This document shows positions 33,020 to 43,390 of a stretch of 64,000 nt of DNA, one piece after another. The DNA is from Piezodorus guildinii (taxonomy: Eukaryota; Arthropoda; Insecta; Hemiptera; Pentatomidae): assembly GCA_023052935.1 (NCBI GenBank), contig CM041294.1, positions 27,330,641 to 27,394,640 on the forward strand. The letters run 5' to 3'. The position numbers and the translations under genes were made by a program. The notes below the pieces were generated by a model that was not told the DNA's origin, did no database searches, and worked only from the letters and a program-made list of their open reading frames with translations. Positions within the stretch are counted from its first letter, which is position 1. Each line of letters opens with the position of its first letter.

Positions 33020-33265
33020 ATGAAGCATATTAAGAATGGGGTTCAACTGGGAGTAAAGAACCCCAGGTGGAGCAAGGCAGTTACTGAATGGACACCTCTC
33101 GGAAAGAAACGCAAGCAAGGAGGGCCACTCAAGAGATGGTCAGATGAGATTAAAAAACAAGAAGGAATATCTTGTCACAGGAAAACAGATCTAAAGTATT
33201 GGGAATTAAAATGCTAAGAAATTGAAAAACAAGCAGCGAACTCATAACCCAGGAGAGGCCTACAC
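33020..33265 (+). pseudogene. remnant of an RTE-like polymerase C-terminus
   Basis: The frame 33020-33217 has NPRWSKAVTEWTPLGKKRKQ then GGPLKRWSDEI, followed by a frame change and GEAYT. This matches the usual ending of endonuclease/RT polyproteins of RTE type (W....EW.P...GRP..RW.D.I), but belongs to another subfamily than the copies ending in the UUCG hairpin. Confidence 0.55.
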
Positions 33266-33772
33266 AACAATTGAAAATCATTTTATCTTTATTTATTTAA
33301 AAATAAAATTTTATTTAAACACAAAATTTTTATTTAAACAAGTTTTTTTTTGCAATTTTGTCAAAAATGTTCTTAGTATATTTTATTAAAAAATTTGTAT
33401 ACAATATTTTGTCAAACATTGTTTATTTTTTATTTATATCAAATATTTAAAGTGTTTAAAAATAAAAATAAACTTATAAAATAAATTTTATATGTATCAA
33501 CCCAATTGTAAATATGTGTAAATAAAGGCATATCTCATCTCTACAGTGTGAAGATGTTTTACAAATAAATGAAACAATAATAATAAAAAAATATGCATTC
33601 TCAGCATAATCTACTATAACGAAAGTACTCTTCATTCCAAAGAAATTCCAGCGCAAATCGAGAATTTAAAAAAGTTTTAACTTTTATCAGCAGTACCTAT
33701 GACTGCTTGAATTGTAATTTTTTTTAATGGCGGAAATCCCAACCATCTTCCTCATTAATCATGATAAGAGTT
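33266..33772. other. AT-rich sequence, probably intron of the TARP-like gene
   Basis: No coding signal. Lies directly downstream (minus sense) of the donor at 33782. Confidence 0.4.
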
Positions 33773-33782
33773 GATTACTCAC

Positions 33783-34002
33783 GGACTGTGTAGTTGGTCT
33801 TGTTGAGAGCCGGACAGACCCTCCAGAAGCCGATCCTGAAGGTGACGGTGGTCGGAGGCTGGTTGTTAGGTAAGGCCACCGGCTCCCTCGTGTACAGCCA
33901 CACGTTGGAGACGAAGCCAGTGACTAGGGCCGTGAGAGAGACGAGGCCCACTGCCACCGCCAGTCCGCTGCTGCACGACCGCACGCACATCTCACACCCC
34001 GC
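33783..34002 (-). CDS. exon of a stargazin/TARP-like calcium-channel gamma subunit
   Basis: Minus strand. After a TTGCAG acceptor the frame reads through MCVRSCSSG (ATG at 33990), a hydrophobic helix (LAVAVGLVSLTALVTGFV), WLYTREPVALPNNQPP, GFWRVCPALNKTNYTV, then the donor C|GTGAGT. WLY..E.V..P.NQ followed by G.WRVC matches TM1 and the first extracellular loop of vertebrate CACNG5/CACNG7 and insect stargazin-like proteins, which regulate AMPA-type receptors and calcium channels at the plasma membrane. NKT and NYT are possible N-glycosylation sites. The remaining three TM segments are on exons not seen here. Composition is GC-rich, unlike all neighbours. Initiation may also be at 34011 if the acceptor is unused. 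Confidence 0.72.
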
Positions 34003-34174
34003 CTGCAACACATCACATCGCTGAGTGAGGGAGTCACTTCACTCATGGGGATCACACTAAATCTAACAGAAGAACAGCTAGACAGTTCGAATACAGATGA
34101 TTTTGATGGATGCAACTGACGATCAAACCACTCTAGTGTTCTTATATAATAATAATAATAATAATAATATTTCT

Positions 34175-34318
34175 CATATTCCTCCTCCATCAAATGTCAC
34201 AGACCTTACAAGTTTGATGACATCCTTCATCACTGAAATCAAATCTCTTGTTATGCCGCTAATATCACTACTTACTAATCTCGTATCAAATTTAATCCCT
34301 TCCTTAAAAAATCCTTAA
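34175..34318 (+). pseudogene. C-terminal remnant of Jockey ORF1 (Gag-like)
   Basis: The frame encodes LMTSFITEIKSLVMPLISLL and NLVSNLIPSL, the hydrophobic heptad-like end typical of Jockey ORF1 proteins after their zinc knuckles, and stops with TAA directly before the ORF2 ATG. The zinc-knuckle part is not present. Confidence 0.5.
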
Positions 34319-35461
34319 ATGACTACACCTAACTCCTTGTCCATTCTCCTTTGGAATGCGAATGGTGTTAGAAATCACACTGACGAACTTACAGCTTTAT
34401 TGCAAGACAAAAAAGTTGATGTAGCACTTATTACTGAAACTAGACTAACCACTAAACAGTTCTTTAAAATACCGCAATCCGTAACATACCGTACAGACCA
34501 CCGAGACGGAAAAGCCCATGCCGGTACTGCTGTCATTGTGCACCAGTCCCTCTCCCACCATATACTCCCAGTTCCCTCCTATGATTTCCTACAATGCACC
34601 GCCATAGTAATCAAGACTTTTTCTTTTCCGATCACCCTCGCATCAGCGTACTGCCCTCCTAAACATTCCATCTCCAACATTCTATTCGAATCCTTCCTCA
34701 ATGCCTTAGGAAACCACTTCATTCTGGGTGCAGACATGAATGCTAAGAACCAACAATGGGGTTGCAGATCCACGAATTGTCGTGGGCGGAATTTACAGTC
34801 TGCACTCAGCTCTAGACGTTTCAATCTCCTGCCTCCTGACTCCCCTACCTACTGGCCAACTGATCCTAACCGTAATCCTGACATCCTTGACTTCTTCATT
34901 CACAGCGGATTAGGCTCCCTAAACATGTCGGTGACTCGCCTTGATGAACTGTCCTCTGACCATAGTCCATTGCTCCTTAAAGTATCCCTAATTCCTATCC
35001 CTAAACCCACCCCACCGTCATTTATCAGAGGACCAGTAAACTGGGACCTTTTTCGCCAAATCCTTACCTGTGATATTGACCTCAGAGTGAAACTCAAAAC
35101 TCCAGATGACCTTGACGATGCCGTAAACTCCTTCACCATCGCTATTCAACAAGCTGTTTGGACTGCCTCCTCTCCCAAGCACTCCCAGATAAGTCATAAC
35201 CAAAATCATTTACCACAACACCTCATAGACCTCATCCGCACCAAACGACGATCCAGATCCTTATGGCAACGCACCCGTCACCCCACAGATCGCCGCTCCT
35301 ATAACTTTTATTGTAGTCAATTAAAGAGGGAGTTGGCGACCTTCCGTTCCCAATCCTTTAGTTCCTTCCTTTCTTCTCTTTCGGCTTGTGACAATTCCCT
35401 GTGGAATGTCACCAAGAAAATTCTAAAATCCCACCATATCTTCCCATCCCCTCCGTCGTAG
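34319..35461 (+). pseudogene. Jockey ORF2, APE-type endonuclease and linker
   Basis: Nicks target DNA to prime reverse transcription. The first 230 residues are an exonuclease III-like domain with LLWNANGV, ITETRL (catalytic E), YCPPKH, LGADMNAKNQQWG and SSDHSPLLL (SDH). The linker after it is K/R-rich. The start ATG follows the ORF1 stop immediately (TAAATGA), a layout compatible with reinitiation. The frame ends at 35461; the RT resumes in another frame from about 35571, so a frameshift separates endonuclease and RT. All expected endonuclease residues are intact. Confidence 0.85.
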
Positions 35462-35570
35462 TAATGGTTCCTGGGCTGCGTCTGATGAAGACAAAGCCGA
35501 GGAACTTGCCAAATACGTTTCCCAAGTCTTCACACCTCATCCAGAATCCAATCCAAACCACACTTCAGTA

Positions 35571-37003
35571 GTGGCACAGTTCCTTCAGTCTCCAATCCCG
35601 CTTTCATTACCTCCTAAAGCAGTTAATCCCTCTGAGGTCAAATATCTTCTCCGAAAACTTGCACTCCGTAAATCTCCTGGATACGATCTCCTCACTCCTC
35701 AGATTCTCAGACAGCTTCCATCTAAAGCCGTTATATTTCTTACATATATTTACAACTCCATTCTACGCACTACTCATTTTCCTCTCTTATGGAAACATTC
35801 CACAATAATTCTCTTCCTAAAACCAGGTAAGCCTCCTAACACTACGACATCATATAGACCTATCAGCCTACTCCCAATCCTTTCAAAAATCTTTGAAAAA
35901 ATCCTCCTCAAACGAATATTACCGTTATTAGAATCCCACACTATTCCTTCCCATCAGTTTGGATTCCGTTCCCAACATTCAACCGTTCAGCAAGGGCTCC
36001 GAGTCGTTGACCATATTTCCTCTGCCCTTGAGAACAAGGAGTACTGCTCGGGTGCATTTCTGGACATAACGCAAGCATTTGACCGGGTGTGGCACCCGGG
36101 ATTGCTCTTTAAGCTCAAAAACCATTTACCCCTATCCTTATACCTAGTCCTCCGATCCTATCTATCAAACCGCTCCTTCCGAGTTCGTTGTGGTGCAGAA
36201 TATTCCAATTATTATCCAGTCGAATCCGGTGTTCCTCAGATAGTGTCCTTGGTCCTATCCTCTACAATATATACACGGCTGATATTCCTCTTTGCCCTAA
36301 TACCTTCCTAGCAACGTACGCTGATGACACAGCTATCCTATCCTCTCACTTAGATCCCGAAATTGCATCTACAGGCCTCCAAACACACCTTTCTCAAATC
36401 GAAGACTGGTGTAACAACTGGAGAATCAAAGTAAATCAATCCAAATGCAGACATGTCACCTTTACCCTTCGAAGACAATCCTGCCCTCCAGTTCTCTTTA
36501 ACTCCGTTCCGCTTCCTTTCTCCGACACAGTCCGGTATCTTGGCTTCCTTCTGGACAAAAGACTAACTTGGAACCCGCATACTAGACTTAAACGACAAGA
36601 ACTTAATCGACGATTTGGACAATTATACAGACTACTGAACAGAAATTCTAAATTATCTATCAAGAACAAACTGCTAATATACAAGACAGTACTGAAACCT
36701 ATCTGGACCTACGGACTTGAACTGTGGGGGACAGCTAAATTTTCTAACATCATACGCATTCAATCCTTCCAATCAAAAGTCCTCCGAACAATAGTTAATG
36801 CTCCTTATTATGTATCCAGCCATACCTTACACCGCGACCTAAATATTCCATTTATTTTAGACCTTATACCATTAAAATTCTCTAAATTCCATCAGAACCT
36901 TATCCATCACCCTAATCCCCTAGCTCAATCCTTATCCAGCTCCACACATCCTTACCATCCTCCTAGAAGGTTGAAACGGCAGTGGCCTCGAGACCTCTTG
37001 TAA
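35571..37003 (+). pseudogene. Jockey ORF2, reverse transcriptase and C-terminal domain
   Basis: Frame one (35571-36311) has LRKSPGYDLLTPQIL, SYRPISLLPILSKIFEKIL, HQFGFRSQHSTVQQ and a catalytic aspartate in FLDITQAFDRVWH. A one-base change at about 36240, inside the VPQGS motif, shifts to frame two (36188-37003), which has LGPILYNIYTADIPL, ATYADDTAIL (catalytic YADD), VRYLGFLLDKRLTW, WTYGLELWGTAK, VLRTIVNAPYYV and RRLKRQWPRDLL. Every RT block is recognisable, so the copy is young, but two frameshifts prevent a full ORF2. It ends 260 bp before the poly(A). Confidence 0.85.
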
Positions 37004-37279
37004 AATGTATATTGGAGTTCTAGCATTGGCTAGATTCTCCACTCACGTGCTGTATGCTTGTGAATTGTATATAGGTATGAGTGACTTTTGTATATATTTT
37101 TATTGATTTTGTTTTGTATTTATTTATATTGTATTATTATTATCTAAATTTATTGTTTTGTATATATCGTGTGAATGCAGTATGAATGTTGTACTTTATC
37201 CCTATTAAAAATGTCCTAAATTGGACAGATTGTAATATTGTTCAATAAAGAATTGTTTCTAAAAAAAAAAAAAAAAAAA

Positions 37280-38135
37280 TAATAATAATAAATAAATTCT
37301 TTATTATTCTAGGACATGGCCCTTTAGAATAAAATGTACAAAAAAAAGGGCTTTAGAGTCTTAGAATAAATTAATTAAATATAAACAAGTTAATAATTAA
37401 TGGTATAAAATATACATATTTAAGTGAGATAAAAAAAAAAAATAAATAAATAAAAAGCTTTTTTAGAATTCTATTGAGCCTGGGTGTTCAATAAGTGACC
37501 AAACATGCGGGATTTGAAGGTAGAAAGAGAATTAGAGTGACGGATGGAAGGAGGGATAGAATTCCATAGGATTGAGGATCGAATGAGAAAGGATCTGTCG
37601 AAATGTGCAGTTCTGTGGGCCGTACTGTATAAATCCGAAGGCCTGGAGCGTGTACAACGAGGATGGACAGAGGATTTGAACTGTAGGAGGTCAAAAATAT
37701 ATGATGGACGGCGGGATTGGATAATTTGGTAAAGGAATGACGCAAGGAAATACTTGCGACGATTGGAAGGGTTAAGCGACTCGCCATAAAATTGGGATAC
37801 AGAGGTGTATCTAGGGACCCCGAAGATGAAGCGAACAAACAGGCGTTTTATTTTTACCTCGAGATCCCCAGACACACCTCCATACACCGTACACCAATAG
37901 TCGAAGTGGGGGAATATTAGGGAGGTAACGAGAAGTATTCGGGTTTCAAGCAGGAATAGGTGACGGAGGGTCGCTTTAAGGTTAAAAGGGTACGTCGAGA
38001 GATTTCTGAAATATGATTTTTGAAGGATAGAGTTTGATCGAAGGTTACTCCCAGATTTCGGACAGTCGGGTGGAACTTTATAGGATTACTATTGAGGAAC
38101 AGGGTTGGGATATGAAGAACAGTTTTCAGGAGGTG
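37280..38135 (-). mobile_element. L2/CR1-like retrotransposon tail, minus strand
   Basis: On the minus strand the 3' end is TTCTAAAGGGCCATGTCCTAGAA, AATAAAG, then (ATT)n. It is the inverted relative of 21903-22662. The coding part extends upstream to about 38135. Confidence 0.75.
37471..38130 (-). pseudogene. L2/CR1-like ORF2 C-terminal region, frameshifted
   Basis: The 138-residue frame (37887-37471) contains KRLFVRFIFGVPRYTSVSQF, PSNRRKYFLASFLYQII, a TRSRPSDLYS segment, HRTAHFDRSFLIRSSILWN and STFKSRMFGHLL. Just upstream in other frames VRNLGVTFDQTLSFKNHI and SLIFPHFDYWCTVYGG continue the same protein. The catalytic RT is missing. Domain order matches the plus-strand copy at 21905-22296. 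Confidence 0.75.
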
Positions 38136-38442
38136 AGGGGATCCTATTACATTTATACTTATATACTTAAATATTTTTCCCTTTTACAAACATCTTTATC
38201 GATTGTTCAAATAATAATTGAATTCTTTGAGCGTGAAAGGGTTAAGGAAGCGCTACACGTTAAGAAATAGGGTATGTGTAGGTGAGGTGAAAGCAGGTCT
38301 TATGAGAGTTCACAAAAGTAGCAGGAGAGGGGGAAGGCTAATTTAAAAAAAATAAATTTGGATAATGACATCAAATATTATTATTAAAAACATACTAGAA
38401 TACCATTAAATATTATTTTTTTAAAAAAGATTAAAAAACTGA
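38136..38442. other. spacer, nothing recognised
   Basis: AT-rich with G/A-rich patches. The 78-codon plus frame at 38034-38270 lies partly antisense to the L2-like element and is unsupported. Confidence 0.4.
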
Positions 38443-38476
38443 GTTATAGGTGGAATAATCATGAGTTTTTAATTTT

Positions 38477-38516
38477 GCCAATGTTTCGGCTCAAGCTTGT
38501 GAGCCATCATCAGGGC
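38477..38516 (-). ncRNA. hammerhead ribozyme-like motif (left arm)
   Basis: Minus strand: GCC, CTGATGA, stem II GGCTC...GAGCC, GAAAC, ATTGGC. The core is intact; stem III has ACAT instead of ACGT. Confidence 0.55.
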
Positions 38517-38581
38517 ATTACTGAGCCATGTCCAAGCATAAACTACTTAACTAAGCATAAACTTGGACATGGCTCAGTAAT

Positions 38582-38621
38582 GCCCTGATGATGGCTCACA
38601 AGCTTGAGCCGAAACGTTGGC
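38582..38621 (+). ncRNA. hammerhead ribozyme-like motif (right arm)
   Basis: GCC, CTGATGA, stem II GGCTC...GAGCC, GAAAC, GTTGGC. All core positions conserved. Stem II differs from GACCC/GGGTC at 12383 with paired changes. Confidence 0.6.
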
Positions 38622-38789
38622 AAATTAAAATATTTAGAAAAAAGACTGCCTCCTGATTATTCTACCTATAATAGTTTCTACAGTCGACTATACATCTAGT
38701 TAAGAGCCACTACCTTAAATGATTGTGAAAGCCATATCATTACAGCATTACAACACTAGCTGTTTAAGTAAATAAAATAATATTATATA

Positions 38790-38941
38790 ATTTTTGTTTA
38801 TTACTTTCACTTACATATATATGAAATACATAGTAAGGAAAAGTATTGCGATAGTGAAAGTTTCGAATTCCAGTTTTTGACGGAAATACACGTTATAGGG
38901 TCTTCCGAGTCCAAATGACCAAGTACCGCAAAAAGGTCTGT

Positions 38942-38975
<34 letters not shown>

Positions 38976-39680
38976 GTAACTCCCGGGCGAAAACGAAAAG
39001 TCCTTTGAAACTGAAATTTCATATTTAAGACAAATATACGCCGAGACGTTTCAAAGCCTTTTTCATCGAAATGAGCTTACCAGAAGAGCCACTTTATACC
39101 ATGCAATTTGCACCTTTTTTCGATTTTCTCGAAAACGGTTCTAACGATTTTAATTAAGCTCCCTATATCGATGTGAAATTAGACGGGGTTTAATATCATG
39201 TATGCCGATATTTTAAATTTTCGTTCTCTAAAGTCCCTTTAATTCTGTAGATTCTATAAAAATAACTATATTATCTTGTTAACATTGATAATTAACAGCT
39301 AAATATGCAGGTTGAGCGAATTTAATACAAAACTAAAGGAAAAATATTTTTTTAATGCAATTTTTTGTTTTTGAAAATGAGAGCATTAATATAGATGTAT
39401 AATAAACCGTTGGAAAACTAAAGATTTAAGAAAAAATATTAACTTATACACAAACTTGTAAAAGTTTATAAAGAGTGATGAAAAGCCGATAAAACTAACT
39501 GATTATTTTAGATAATAATATGATAGATTTTTCAATAAAACACATGTTTCTACTAATATCAAATTTAAATAGTTCTTTGACAATTTATTTTTGTTTATAA
39601 ATTTGTTTGAAAATTCTTGAATTGATATAAATAAAGGAGGTAAGTGAAAGTCGTGTGTTGCGCGCACCAGATTTTCTCAT
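38790..39680 (-). repeat. FR1 copy 6, near full length, reverse
   Basis: Starts TACTTTCACTTACATAT and ends GTAAGTGAAAGTCGTGTGTTGCGCGCACCAGATTTTC. Carries a (GT)14 tract at 38941-38968. A piece around the GGTTTCATTCTGATTAAAA block is deleted. Confidence 0.85.
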
Positions 39681-40079
39681 TAATTGCAATTATAAATAAA
39701 ATGCATAACTATTTTAAAGTCTCTTTAAATAAATACGTTTGCTTCGATAAATACCTAAAATGTCTTATTAATGACTTTCACTGATTTCTATTTAGGAACT
39801 TCTAAACCCTTCCAATAAACTAGTCTTATCCAACTCCTAAAATATTAAGAATCGACATAGATGTTAGTAAGTTCCATAAATCAACATCAAAGTTGGCCCT
39901 AAGTTGCCTAACGTGTATTAATTGTTCTGGTTCGTAATGGACATTCAGCCCGTCTTGGTTTTGGTTCAGCTAAGGCTTTGATTTATTGTCTCCCATTTCA
40001 AGTTTTAATCCATCAACTCAATCACTTCCTAAGAAGTATATATTATTCACTATTTACCATCGCCGAATACATTTTAGAT
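39681..40079. other. spacer, nothing recognised
   Basis: Slightly GC-richer near 39880-39980 but no frame or RNA gene. Confidence 0.4.
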
Positions 40080-40430
40080 TTAAAACAATCAGTTAGTTTT
40101 ATTGGCTTGTCATTACTCTCCATTAACTTTTGCGATTTTTCGTATTAGATAATATATTTTTGAAAATATTAATTTTTCCAGCGGTATATTAGACATTTAT
40201 ATTAATGTCCATATGCTCAAAAACACAAAAACTGCATGATTTTTTTTCCTCTTTTCTCGTATATTTATCCGTTTTTCATCAACATTAAAAACACACGACT
40301 TTCACTTACCACGACTGTTAAAAATAATCAAAAAAACTATTAACTATACTTAAATTTAAAAAATATTTAAAGTTAATTTTAATAAAACGTGTATTCATTT
40401 TCGTTAGAAACATATGTGTAGGTTTGTTGG
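40080..40430 (+). repeat. old FR1-type fragments
   Basis: Contains the FR1 blocks AACAATCAGTTAGTTTTAT, TTCCAGCGGTATATTAGACA and, from 40290, AACACACGACTTTCACTTACC followed by the older variant shared with positions 87-200 and 58725. Confidence 0.55.
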
Positions 40431-40544
40431 AAATTAAAACACAAATAAGTCTTTAGTCATTTTGATACATTGATTTATTAACGCATAGTATAAAACATAA
40501 AGAATATACATCAGAAAAGTAACGGACATTAATGGTTCACTCAT

Positions 40545-40720
40545 TGGCCCGGTTGCACCAACAGCCTGTGTTAAAGTTAACTTTTGCTGTTAACTAACCC
40601 GGGTTAAAAGCTAATCATGATTAAAGTTTTTGTCCAGTTGCACCAACAAATTAATTCGAGTTAGTTAACATGGGTTAGCGCGGGACGTCATCATATTCGT
40701 GACGTATTTAACAACTCCAA
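40545..40720 (+). mobile_element. MITE fragment with GGCCCGGTTGCACCAACA end
   Basis: Begins GGCCCGGTTGCACCAACAG. The core GTTGCACCAACA recurs internally at 40650-40661 among GTTAAC/GTTAGT-rich sequence. The expected mirror end (GTTGGTGCAACCGGGCC) is not seen, so it is truncated. This terminal motif is common in animal MITEs. Confidence 0.5.
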
Positions 40721-40794
40721 ACCTTCTAACACAGAGACAGTTATGTTATATTGAAATGATTGTTTTACTCTGCCGATTAATATATATTAATACA

Positions 40795-41740
40795 ATAATG
40801 GATATAATTAGTTGACCGTTGAGAATTAATAATGAAACATTTTAAGATCTATTGAATATCAAGGAAGCTGGATTGTATTGTGAAACCAGACAGAAAATGA
40901 GTATCTAAATGGAATAAAAACTATAGTATATAAAATGTTATTAGATGTATTCGAAAAAAAATAATAAATTAAATCAAGTACAATGAAATTAAAAATGAAC
41001 CCAGGACAAAAAACCTTAACGTTAATAACAATAAATTGATCAATAATAAACCAAAAATTGATGACAATATGAACAATAAATAGTAAAACCTAAACAAAAA
41101 ACTATAACATCTTTATCAGAATGAAAGTAATAAAAAAACAATTATAGGTAATATCAATGCGATAAATATAGACATGATAAGTGGAAGAAATAGAAATATA
41201 TACCATTATCAAAAAATGCAATTTATACCTCATCTATCCAAAGAAATTAAGAGAACACTTGTTGAATTTAATTCACCACAGACAAAATTAGGACTATATA
41301 ACCATAATAAACTAAGTAATCATTTATCAAACATTAAAGATTTTACCACACGAAAAACTGAATGTTTTTTATAAAATAAATTGTATAGATTGTAATAAGA
41401 TATACATAGGAGAAACCTCTAAAAAGATAACAACTAGAGTCAAAGAACACAGCAATAATTGCAAAAATAGTAAAAATATAAACACTACAGCATTTGCACA
41501 ACACAGTATTCAGCTTAATCACAATTTTGATTTTGAAAAACCTACAATATTGGATATAGAAAAACAATCGAATCTATATATAAACAAAAATATAAAAGAT
41601 ACCATAAATTATAAAACAGATTGAAAACACCTCTCACAAGCAGTTCGTGCTACAATTGGAAAATTTAAACTGTTTTTGGAAGATTTAGAAACCTACAAAT
41701 TATTTATTATCATTTTTCATTCTTCCAATTAACCTATTTT
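40795..41740 (+). mobile_element. Penelope-like element remnant
   Basis: Opens with ATAATTAGTTGACCGTTGAG, shared with 12191-12210 beside a hammerhead foldback. It carries the post-RT linker and GIY-YIG endonuclease of a Penelope-like protein. Decay hides the RT core. A hammerhead motif of opposite polarity lies 0.6 kb downstream. Confidence 0.65.
41174..41640 (+). pseudogene. Penelope-like protein: linker and GIY-YIG endonuclease, frameshifted
   Basis: The first frame (41174-41374) has MQFIPHLSKEIKRTLVEFN and NHNKLSNHLSNIKD, the segment between RT and endonuclease. A shift near 41360 leads to NVFYKINCIDCNKIYIGET, TRVKEHSNNC, FAQHSIQLNHNFDF and ILDIEKQSN. IYIGET is the YIG block, R in TRVKEH and E in DIEKQ are at the catalytic positions, and C-x2-C with H residues forms the Penelope-type zinc motif. 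This endonuclease opens the target site. Frameshift and missing RT make it a pseudogene. Confidence 0.75.
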
Positions 41741-42300
41741 TATTAGTAAGTAAAAGTAAAATATGTGAATATTATTCATCGATTATTAAACTTTGTAAAG
41801 CGACAGGGAGGAATTATATTTTTATTTATTTTTTTTTTTAAATAGATATTGTATATTTATGTGTTATGTCATACTAACAATCTAGAAATATATACGAATA
41901 TCGATATTTTAGTGTCAAGATAATTAATATATTCATGATATTAACTTTATATACAGTAAGAGGTAAGTTCGAAGATATAGTTTATCTACCATATCTTTAC
42001 TCATTTTATTTTCAACTGATTTTAATTCAATAGATACTCAAATAACGATATGATATTCACGGAAATTGATATCGATATCCTATCTCTAGTAGACAGGCAT
42101 AAACAGAGGGCTGCGCATACGCCAATAAAGGGCATGTTGGTAACGCAAATCATCACCATGGTAACGAAATCAAAGCTTTTACTCCTGCCAAAAATCGCAT
42201 AACAGGCGTAAAGATGTTTTCACTAAAAATATCGAACTGATAATAAATAGATGCTTATTAAATCTTCATTAAAAGTTTATTTTTCCATTAGCAATAATTA
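41741..42300. other. 3' flank of the Penelope-like remnant
   Basis: No frame. Positions 42242-42300 match the sequence next to the inverted hammerhead arm at 48300-48360 (AATAGATG...TTTATTTTTCCATTAG.AATAATTAGGAGTC), so this is Penelope-type terminal sequence. Confidence 0.5.
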
Positions 42301-42303
42301 GGA

Positions 42304-42337
42304 GTCAATGTTTCGGGGCCTTCCCCATCTTCAGGAC
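42304..42337 (-). ncRNA. hammerhead ribozyme-like motif
   Basis: Minus strand: GTC, CTGAAGA, stem II GGGG-AAGG-CCCC, GAAAC, ATTGAC. Stem I is GTC/GAC, compared with GCC/GGC in the foldbacks: a compensated change. Confidence 0.6.
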
Positions 42338-42892
42338 ATTAAGAAATTATCATTTATTAGTACAAAAAAATATTTACTTTATACTCATTTAAATTTAATA
42401 TAAAAAAAATGTTACATAAAAGTCTATTTACCTGACAGACATATATAAGTTACAAATGTATCCATTTTAAAAATCAAACATAAATAAAGCTGCTGGGTAT
42501 CGTACCCTAATTCCAAATATTCTTCTAGACTTTCATTGGTATGTTTTGATATCTCGTTGTGTCATATACCAATATAGGTCATGAATACAGACTAAATGTT
42601 CTGATATAATACAGACTTTAATCAGCCAACGAGATGAGAATACCTCCGACCAATTGAAAACAAACAAGTTAGTGTTGAATTGCGTATTCTGAACGTTCTT
42701 CAAGACTGATCAATGTCCAAGTTGATTAACGATCTTTACACCCGCTTGGTCTTATCTTAATTAAATTAATTTGACTGCGCTTCAAAGCTAATTTTTCTTC
42801 TACCAAAGAACCTTTTACAATAATCATTTGATATAATTATCCATCTTTCATTATTCTTAGTTATATGAAAAGTCTACCATAAGAATATTGTT
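42338..42892. other. spacer, nothing recognised
   Basis: AT-rich, no frame above 60 codons. Confidence 0.4.
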
Positions 42893-43168
42893 TTTTTGTT
42901 TATTTAACGTCACTTTATGATACTGTGGCTAAATGGAGGATACTATAGTGGGAGTTCTAAATTTTACCTATCCAGGTTTAATAATAGGGATCTTTAACGA
43001 GTACCTGACATTGCACAGGCTTGGGACCACCTCTTTACGTCCCCTCCGAAGGACTAACTAAGGATTTTTTACTCCCATTCAAAAATCCTAGGACCGCCTG
43101 CGGTTTTCAACCAGTGACCTATAGAATAGGAGGCTGTTATGTTAGCCACCCTGCTACAGGTGATCCCT
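42893..43168 (-). mobile_element. tRNA-derived SINE (family C), minus strand
   Basis: Reverse relative of 44862-45150. Minus-strand head has CTGTAGCAGGGTGGCTAACA and box B like GGTTGAAAACC; the body shares GGATTTTT...CCCATT, CCTCCGAAGGAC, GAGTACCTGACAT and AACGTCACTTTATGATACT. Confidence 0.65.
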
Positions 43169-43299
43169 CATAAGAATATTTACTTGTAATTAACTGAAGG
43201 AAATATATTAAGGTATATTATTAAGTACCATAAACAATATCAAATAAACAATATAATGTTTATTTTTTTAAGTTTTTTTTTAATTTTTTTTTACTCTAA

Positions 43300-43390
43300 T
43301 GGACTAAGTTCCAATTCAATTTGTCTTTAATATTATTCTGAAAGGACTTGTCTCAGAATAAATAAATAATTTATTATTATTATTGATTAT
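43300..43390 (+). mobile_element. 3' end of an L2/CR1-like element
   Basis: ATTCTGAAAGGACTTGTCTCAGAAT, AATAAATAAATAA and (TTA)n. The outer stem TCTGA/TCAGA replaces TTCTA/TAGAA of the 37307 copy. Confidence 0.55.

Larger units (their letters stand above)
34140..37279 (+). mobile_element. Jockey-like non-LTR retrotransposon (subfamily A), nearly complete
   Basis: Runs from an ORF1 C-terminal remnant through endonuclease and RT to a 3' UTR and a 19-base poly(A) at 37261-37279. The 3' UTR hallmark (TTCTAGCATTGGCTAGATTCT, then ATTGTTCAATAAAG) is shared with the short copies. The 5' part of ORF1 and the promoter are missing. (AAT)n tracts lie at both borders (34147-34169 and 37280-37293), suggesting insertion into the (AAT)n tail of the L2-like element that follows. 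It sits only about 140 bp upstream of the TARP exon, in the opposite orientation. Confidence 0.85.
38443..38700. mobile_element. foldback element with two inverted hammerhead motifs
   Basis: The left arm (38470-38542) and right arm (38560-38632) are inverted copies; both contain GCTCAAGCTTGTGAGCC and TGAGCCATGTCCAAG or their complements. Outer ends are TATAGGTGGAATAATCATGAG and CTGATTATTCTACCTATA. Followed by GTCGACTATACATC, as at 9518-9531. Same architecture as 12220-12490 but a different sequence subfamily. Confidence 0.7.

Noticed and set aside
33794..34024. 76-codon plus-strand frame
   Set aside because: Antisense shadow of the TARP-like exon.
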